This document shows positions 58,308 to 64,000 of a DNA stretch of 64,000 nt, one piece after another; the stretch's first letter is position 1, and each line of letters starts with the position of its first letter. Source of the stretch: Clostridiales bacterium (lineage in GTDB: Bacteria > Bacillota > Clostridia > Oscillospirales > Oscillospiraceae); contig SFFV01000007.1 of assembly GCA_004557735.1 (NCBI GenBank), forward strand, positions 10,067-74,066, written 5' to 3'. Under the pieces are notes generated by a model, which was not told the origin of the DNA, ran no database searches, and was given only the letters and a program-made list of their open reading frames with translations. A program made the position numbers and the translations under genes.

Positions 58308-60577
58308 GCACTGCCGTACCGGAAAAAAAGCGCGTCCTTTTTATCATCAATCAGTTCTTCAAGGGCGGCGCGGAAACGGCGCTCGTGAATCTCCTTCGCA
58401 CGATGGACAGCGCGCGCTTCGACGTTGATCTCCTCATCTTTGACATGATCGACCTGCCGGGCAGTCTCTCGCTCATTCCGGAGATCCCGGCGTGGGTGCA
58501 CGTCGTCAACGCTGCCGAAAACGAAAAAAAGGCCGCGTTTGCGAAAAAGGCGGTCTTTAAGCTCGAACGGAAGCTCACCGGCACGCAGCCGTTCCGCCGC
58601 GGCGCCATCCGCTATCTGCAAAACCAATACTACGACGCCGCCATCTCCTACGGCGAGTGGTTTTCGAGCGCGCTCTGCGCGCGCTATGCCGCGGCGCGGC
58701 GCAAATATGTCTGGATCCACGCGGACATGGACAAGGCCGCCTTTCTCCACCCAGACATTCTGCGCTTTGAAGCGCAGTTCGACGGCTTTCTCTTCGCCTC
58801 CCGTCACTCGATGGAAGGGGCGGTCCGAAAATATCCGCAGCTCGCTTCCCGCTCGGTCGTCGTTCCGAATCGCGTTGACAGCGAGAAAATTCTCTCTATG
58901 AGTGAGGAAAATCTGCCCGTCTCTCTGCCGGAGGACGGTCTGCCGCTGCTCGTGACGGTCGCAAACATCCGCGAGGAGAAAAACCATCTGCGGCAGGTCG
59001 AGGCAATGCGTCAGCTCTTTTCCGAGGGGCTGCGGTTTCGCTGGGTGAACATCGGCTCGCTTGCCAATGCGCCGCTCGCGGAAAAGCTCCGGCTTGCGGT
59101 GCGGGATGCGGGGCTTGAAGACTATTTCACGCTGACCGGCCCGCTCGACAACCCCTACGGCGTGATGCGCCGGGCCGACGCCGTTTGCGTTCTCTCCGAC
59201 CATGAATCGTGGTCGATGGTCATCACGGAGGCAAAGGCTCTCGGCGTGCCGGTCATCGCCACGCGCACCTCCGGCGCGCTCGAACAGATCACCGACGGCG
59301 AAAACGGCCTCCTCTGCGGCTTTTCCGCCGAAGAGGCCGCCGCGGCCATCCGCGCCTTTCTCACCGGCGGCGCGGCGGAGGCGATGCGCCGAAAAACGGA
59401 AAAACACACTGCCGCCGGCGCGGCCGGGACACTGGAAACGCTTTTGGAAAACGACACGAAAAAGGCACTCTATGTATTCGACGATATAAACTACGCGAGC
59501 GGCGCCCGCGCCGCGGCGCTCGCGCAGGCGCGCGCCGTATCCGGCGTGGCGGAGGTATGGCTCTATTCCGCCGAGCCGTGCCGGGACGCCGCGCTGCGGC
59601 GGGAGTTCCGTTTTCTGGAGACGCCCGGCAGCGGGGCGCTGCGGCTGCTCTCACGGCCGACGCGGCAGGTGCTGCGCGACGAAAGCGTATCCCGCGCCGG
59701 GAAGCTCCTCCGGCTCGTTTACGCCGTGCTGGCTCGCCTCGGGCTGGAGTCTGCGCTCCCAAAGGCGCTGCTGCGGCGGAACATGACCGCGGCGTTTGAG
59801 TCTTTCGACACAATTTTCGTCGTGAGCGAGGCTTCCAAAATGCGCGGGTTTGTTTCGCGCCGCCGTCATCCGGGGAAGATCCAGTGGATCCATACGGACT
59901 ATGCCGCCTGGCGCGAGCTGAACGAGTGGACGCGCGCCGTTACGAAAAACGACGCGGCGCTCTTCCGCCGGTTCGATGCGATCGTCTGCCTCAACAAAAC
60001 GCTGCGCGAGAAATTTCTCGCCGTGTATCCGCAGTTTGCGGAGAAAACGATCGCCGTGCCGAACCCGGTGTTCCGCGCCGGGATACGAAAGCGCGCGAAG
60101 GAGCCTCTCACGGTGCCGGTGGATGAGAGCGTATGCAATCTCATTACCGTCGGGCGGCTCGAGCGCGAAAAGCGCTATGACCGGCTGCTCGATATCGCCG
60201 CAGAGCTGCAAGAGCGCGGCTTCGCTTTTCATTGGTATTTTGTCGGCGACGGGCCGCTGCGCGAAGAGCTTGAAGAGAAGCGCGATGCGCTCGGTCTCGG
60301 CTCGTGTGTGACGCTGACCGGGTATATGGAAAACCCGTGTCCCCTGCTCGCGCGCTGCCGCGCGCTCGTGCTCTTTTCCGAGTATGAGGGCACGCCCGTC
60401 ACGATCGACGAGGCCAAAACGCTCGGCGTGCCGGTCATTGCCAACGACGTCGGCGGGGTGCAGGAGATGCTCGAAGATGGAGAATATGGCCGTATTGCCG
60501 ACGCAGATAATATATTGCAGATCATTATGGAGATAAGAGGGGAGAACCCAAATGGCAAAGATCATCTTTACCGTTGA
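58304..60577 (+). CDS. Double GT4 glycosyltransferase
   Basis: 757 residues made of two GT-B, family 4-like modules. Module 1 (about 10-365) begins RVLFIINQFFKGGAETALVN and has the donor-site block SDHESWSMVITEAKALGVPV. Module 2 (about 387-757) begins ALYVFDDINYASGARAAALA and has FSEYEGTPVTIDEAKTLGVP. Each has its own E-x7-E motif, so both may be active and add two sugars in turn. Start ATG overlaps the ATPase stop (ATGA). It overlaps the next gene by 26 bases. Confidence 0.9.
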   Translation: MSTAVPEKKRVLFIINQFFKGGAETALVNLLRTMDSARFDVDLLIFDMIDLPGSLSLIPEIPAWVHVVNAAENEKKAAFAKKAVFKLERKLTGTQPFRRGAIRYLQNQYYDAAISYGEWFSSALCARYAAARRKYVWIHADMDKAAFLHPDILRFEAQFDGFLFASRHSMEGAVRKYPQLASRSVVVPNRVDSEKILSMSEENLPVSLPEDGLPLLVTVANIREEKNHLRQVEAMRQLFSEGLRFRWVNIGSLANAPLAEKLRLAVRDAGLEDYFTLTGPLDNPYGVMRRADAVCVLSDHESWSMVITEAKALGVPVIATRTSGALEQITDGENGLLCGFSAEEAAAAIRAFLTGGAAEAMRRKTEKHTAAGAAGTLETLLENDTKKALYVFDDINYASGARAAALAQARAVSGVAEVWLYSAEPCRDAALRREFRFLETPGSGALRLLSRPTRQVLRDESVSRAGKLLRLVYAVLARLGLESALPKALLRRNMTAAFESFDTIFVVSEASKMRGFVSRRRHPGKIQWIHTDYAAWRELNEWTRAVTKNDAALFRRFDAIVCLNKTLREKFLAVYPQFAEKTIAVPNPVFRAGIRKRAKEPLTVPVDESVCNLITVGRLEREKRYDRLLDIAAELQERGFAFHWYFVGDGPLREELEEKRDALGLGSCVTLTGYMENPCPLLARCRALVLFSEYEGTPVTIDEAKTLGVPVIANDVGGVQEMLEDGEYGRIADADNILQIIMEIRGENPNGKDHLYR

Positions 60578-63392
60578 CAATATCAATTATAAAGGCGGCG
60601 GGCATTTTGCCACATTCAAAAATGCAAATTACCTTTGCAGCCGCGGACATGATGTTGTCATGTATTCTCCTGTCAAGGCGGAAAGCGACACAGAATCACT
60701 GCTCCTGCCCGATGTTTCGTTCACGCAGAAAGCGCGCTTTGCCGACGCCGACTACATTGTTGTGCCCTTTGAAAACTCCGAATATTTTGAGAAGGTTGCC
60801 TCGCTGAAAAACACGCACGCGGAAAAAGTACAGTGGATCCATATCGATTATGATACATGGAAATATGTTGTCAACGACGATACGGAGCGCAGACGGCAGC
60901 TTCTTACGGCCTATGACAGAGTCGTTTTTGTTTCGAAAAACAACCGTGACCATTTTTTGAAGTATTTCCCCGAATGTGCATCCAAAAGCTCCGTGGTGTA
61001 TAATTTCGTCGATTCGGAAGCAATCAGCGTCAAGGCGGGCGAGCCGGTCGATGATGAATGGTTTACGAAAAAAAACGAGGATCAGCTGACGGTCGTTCTT
61101 CCGGGACGCCTGGAAGAACAAAAGGCCTTTCACCGGATGCTGGACGCCGCCAAAGTACTGAAAGAGCGTGGATTGAATATCGAATGGCTGATACTTGGGC
61201 GCGGTTATGAATATGACGCTCTTTTGCAAAAGAAGGAGCGCTACGGTCTGGACAATGTGCATTTCCTGGGCTTCCGCCGGAATCCGTATCCGTTTATGCG
61301 TGCTGCAGATATTGTGGCGGTTCTTTCGGAATATGAGGGACTCGCTCTTACCGTAGCGGAAAGCCTTGTCGCAGGAACGCCCGTTATATCCACGCGCACC
61401 GGCGGCGTGGCGGAAATGCTTTCCGACGAATACGGCTGGATTCTGGACAGCGATTTGCTGTCGATCGTGGACGGAATGACCGCCGTTTATAACGACCGGA
61501 AATCGCTGGAAGAAAAAAGAGCGGCTCTTCGTTCCTACGCATACGACAATGAACGGATCAAAGAAAGCCTGGAAGCGCTTTTCCCAACCTCCGAAGAAAG
61601 AGGACTTACTGTGATGAACACGCAAACCGCCTTCCCCGCCCCCGCGCCGGAAACGAAAACGCCGGACATATCCATTATCATTCCGGTATACAACACCGCC
61701 GACTATCTCGCGGAATGTCTGGATTCCGCAGTGCAGCAGTCGTTCGGGAATTACGAGATCATCCTCGTCAACGACGGCTCGACGGACGGGTCGCAGCGGA
61801 TCATCGACGATTATGTGTATCGGTATTCCGACCGCATCCGCGCGTTCACCATTCCGAACGGCGGCCTGGGCAACGCGCGCAATTACGGTATCGGCAAAGC
61901 CCGCGGAAAATATCTCGCGTTCGTCGATTCCGACGACTATATCCGCCGGGATATGCTCCAGAAAATGTATGAGGCTGCACGGCGGCACAATGCCGACTGC
62001 GTGATGGCGGACTACATCGCCTTCTGGGACGACGGCAGACAAAAGTATGTACGCTCCGTCGATCTTTCCGACGCCGGTCGGCCGGATATCATGAAATATT
62101 CCGCCAAGTACGGCACGGTGAACATCTGCACAAAGCTGGTCGCGCGCGAGCTTTTTGACGCCATCCGCTTCCCTGCCGGATTCTATGAGGATCTCGCTAC
62201 AACGCCGATCCTTCTGAGCTGGGCAAAAAACATCTGCTACGTCCGCGAAGGATTGTATTTCTACCGCCAGCGGCCCGGTTCCATCACGTCGATAAAATCC
62301 GGCGACAAGCGCCTGCTGGACTGCTATGCCGCGTGGGACCGTATCCGTGAGCACGCCAACCCGCTCTTTGAAAAGGAGATCCAATTCGCGGTATACTGGA
62401 GCCTCAACTTTTTCTGCACCAACTTTCTCGACGACTTTACGAAGCATTCCGTGGAATACTACAACAGAAACCGGGATTATTTCCGGGGAAACGCCTGCAT
62501 CGCCGACGCCGTCCGCAAAGGGGAGTTCCTGGACTTTGAACATATGGACGTGATTCCGAAGATCATCCACTACTGCTGGTTCGGCGGCGGAGAAAAAAGC
62601 GAGCTTATCCAAAAATGCATGGATTCGTGGAAGAAATATGCGCCGGATTTTGAGATCATCGAGTGGAACGAATCCAACTGCGACATCCACGCGAACCGGT
62701 ATGTGGAAGAGGCGTATGAAAAGAAGCAGTATGCCTTTGTCTCCGATTATTTCCGTTTGAAAGCCCTGTATGACTTCGGCGGCGTTTACATGGATACGGA
62801 CACGGAGCTCCACCGGATGCTGGAGGACTTTCTTTACGAAAAGGCCTTCTTCGCTTTTGAAACGCCTCTCTTCATCCACGCGGGAATCCTCGGTGCCGTA
62901 AAGAACTTCGCGCTCATCAACGAGCTGCGGCAGTCCTATGAGTACGACTCTCTCCGGGCGTCAGAGGCCGCCGGAGAGCTCGTCACGATCCCACACCGCC
63001 TGACACAGCTTCTCAAAGATCGGACAAACCTTCAGCCAAACGGAAAATCGCAGCTGTTGGAAGGCAACATCCGCATATTCAGCGCCAACCGCATGACCGT
63101 AAATGTACACGACGGGAAGTGCATTTGCTGCCACCATTATGAAGGAAGCTGGCTGAAAAGAAACGACGGTCCGGCGGCGGATTATACATACGAAGTTTTA
63201 AGACACTTCTTCACATGGGATCTGCTGCACGAAGGAGACGCCCCTCTCACCGGTGCGCAGGCGCAGCTTCTCGCCTACTATAAAAGCGAATGCGACCGCT
63301 ATGAGAACTCCACCTGCTGGAAGATCACCAGGCCTCTGCGCGCGGTCATGGACTTTTTGAAAAAGATGTTCCGGCGCAGCGAAGTCTCCTGA
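60552..63392 (+). CDS. Trimodular glycosyltransferase (GT4-GT2-GT32-like)
   Basis: 946 residues with three catalytic modules. Residues 1-350: GT4-like GT-B module, start IIFTVDNINYKGGGHFATF and donor block LSEYEGLALTVAESLVAGTP. About 371-600: GT2 module, ISIIIPVYNTADYLAECLDS, NDGSTDGSQ and the DxD AFVDSDDYI. About 665-870: GT32/OCH1-like module, PKIIHYCWFGGGEKS, FRLKALYDFGGVYMDTDTE with its DxD. A tail ends STCWKITRPLRAV. Codons of module 1 look less GC-rich. A ribosome-site-like AGAGG and ATG 61614 fall exactly at the first junction, suggesting gene fusion or internal initiation. Confidence 0.9.
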   Translation: MAKIIFTVDNINYKGGGHFATFKNANYLCSRGHDVVMYSPVKAESDTESLLLPDVSFTQKARFADADYIVVPFENSEYFEKVASLKNTHAEKVQWIHIDYDTWKYVVNDDTERRRQLLTAYDRVVFVSKNNRDHFLKYFPECASKSSVVYNFVDSEAISVKAGEPVDDEWFTKKNEDQLTVVLPGRLEEQKAFHRMLDAAKVLKERGLNIEWLILGRGYEYDALLQKKERYGLDNVHFLGFRRNPYPFMRAADIVAVLSEYEGLALTVAESLVAGTPVISTRTGGVAEMLSDEYGWILDSDLLSIVDGMTAVYNDRKSLEEKRAALRSYAYDNERIKESLEALFPTSEERGLTVMNTQTAFPAPAPETKTPDISIIIPVYNTADYLAECLDSAVQQSFGNYEIILVNDGSTDGSQRIIDDYVYRYSDRIRAFTIPNGGLGNARNYGIGKARGKYLAFVDSDDYIRRDMLQKMYEAARRHNADCVMADYIAFWDDGRQKYVRSVDLSDAGRPDIMKYSAKYGTVNICTKLVARELFDAIRFPAGFYEDLATTPILLSWAKNICYVREGLYFYRQRPGSITSIKSGDKRLLDCYAAWDRIREHANPLFEKEIQFAVYWSLNFFCTNFLDDFTKHSVEYYNRNRDYFRGNACIADAVRKGEFLDFEHMDVIPKIIHYCWFGGGEKSELIQKCMDSWKKYAPDFEIIEWNESNCDIHANRYVEEAYEKKQYAFVSDYFRLKALYDFGGVYMDTDTELHRMLEDFLYEKAFFAFETPLFIHAGILGAVKNFALINELRQSYEYDSLRASEAAGELVTIPHRLTQLLKDRTNLQPNGKSQLLEGNIRIFSANRMTVNVHDGKCICCHHYEGSWLKRNDGPAADYTYEVLRHFFTWDLLHEGDAPLTGAQAQLLAYYKSECDRYENSTCWKITRPLRAVMDFLKKMFRRSEVS

Positions 63393-63419
63393 CCGGGACG
63401 TATTACCGTGGTGCAGGTT

Positions 63420-64000
63420 ATGAAAAAATTCAGGGGTTATCGGACCTTGCCGGCCATTGTTTTGGCCGCGCTGTATCTTACCTTTCTTGTTGATCTCCAT
63501 ACGCTCGAGACCGTATGGCAGAGAATCTTTGTTTTCTGCTATTTCGCCGTTCTTGGCGCGCTGGCGTGCTTTTTCAAGGGCAAATACGCCGAGGGAAAGC
63601 CGTTCCCGCTCCAAAGCCGGATCGCCGCGGCGGCGCTCGCCGCGCTGCTCGTCGGTGCGGGGTGGAATACGTTCCTGCCGCATGTGCGCTTCCCGCTGGA
63701 AGGCTCGCACATGTACGCGCTCTGGGAAAAGCTGCTCTATACGCTCGGCGCGTGGTGCGTTGTGTTCTGTTTTGCGCAGCTCGCGCTGCTGTTTCTCGCC
63801 CGCCCCATGGAAAAACGCGGCTGGACAGAGCGGCAGAAAGTGCTCGCCTTTCTTCTCATGGGAAACTTTGTGTTTCTCTTTTTCACGAGCGAGCGCATCC
63901 AGCCGACGCATCTGACGCAGGGCTTTCTCCTGCTGCTGACGGTCGCTTCCGTCTGGTGCTTCAACCGGAAGAGCGGCTGTATGGAAAAGTACCGCACAAA
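63420..64000 (+). CDS. Membrane protein of the polysaccharide locus, incomplete
   Basis: An open frame of at least 193 codons runs off the right edge. It begins MKKFRGYRTLPAIVLAALYL and has about five hydrophobic segments (near 10-25, 35-52, 68-82, 103-122 and 135-150), with a short basic loop between. It lies 27 bp after the trimodular glycosyltransferase. It may be a polymerase, ligase or membrane glycosyltransferase, but nothing seen is diagnostic. A GTG at 63411 is an alternative start. Confidence 0.7.
   Translation, partial: MKKFRGYRTLPAIVLAALYLTFLVDLHTLETVWQRIFVFCYFAVLGALACFFKGKYAEGKPFPLQSRIAAAALAALLVGAGWNTFLPHVRFPLEGSHMYALWEKLLYTLGAWCVVFCFAQLALLFLARPMEKRGWTERQKVLAFLLMGNFVFLFFTSERIQPTHLTQGFLLLLTVASVWCFNRKSGCMEKYRT

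Overview
This window comes from the chromosome of a GC-rich, Gram-positive-type Firmicute, most likely an Oscillospirales-like gut clostridium. This is inferred from AGGAGG-type ribosome binding sites, a T-box leader before alaS, a cobalamin riboswitch, MurT/GatD lipid II amidation, KtrAB, a sortase, and a SipW/TasA-type surface operon. No rRNA, prophage, insertion sequence or CRISPR array is visible. There is one functional tRNA and one tRNA relic.

Layout. 1-302: start of a type III glutamine synthetase, divergent from guaA. 465-5720: guaA, a GtrA-like membrane protein, an M18 aminopeptidase and pyrG. guaA has a consensus promoter followed within 25 bp by an intrinsic terminator. 5744-18234: amino-sugar genes (glmM, a GlmU-like beta-helix protein, nagB, glmS), then purB, purA, murT, gatD, nadE and ktrB-ktrA. 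18298-25461, minus strand: DUF1648/ribbon-helix-helix/SPFH operon, a complete branched-chain amino acid ABC transporter (livKHMGF) and a small membrane protein. 25569-30345: fructose-bisphosphate aldolase, DUF2461, a GH13 hydrolase, a cytidylate-kinase-like protein, an uncharacterised protein and a MazF toxin without an antitoxin.

30693-41280, minus strand, is the most notable locus. One apparent operon encodes a SipW-type (Ser/His) signal peptidase, five TasA/camelysin-like proteins with SipW-type leaders, a 1517-residue repeat adhesin, a short surface protein ending in a LIPTG sorting signal, and a sortase. The genes look like a self-contained secretion, assembly and anchoring system for a surface fibre.

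41476-48071: NUDIX hydrolase, RluA pseudouridine synthase, FliB-like lysine N-methylase, aldehyde dehydrogenase and pyrimidine-nucleoside phosphorylase. Then follows an AT-rich SUKH immunity-like gene that carries an internal duplication of its own start region, tRNA-Arg(CCT) and a degenerate copy of that tRNA. 48181-55788: riboswitch-controlled cbiL, ECF S component plus coaX, a PIG-L lipoprotein that lacks a standard start codon, a HIT protein, and alaS with its T-box. 55924-64000: a cell-surface polysaccharide cluster with a GT2 enzyme, a Wzm/Wzt-type exporter, a double-GT4 protein, a trimodular GT4-GT2-GT32 protein and an unfinished membrane protein. All calls rest on reading motifs and gene order; no database search was run.
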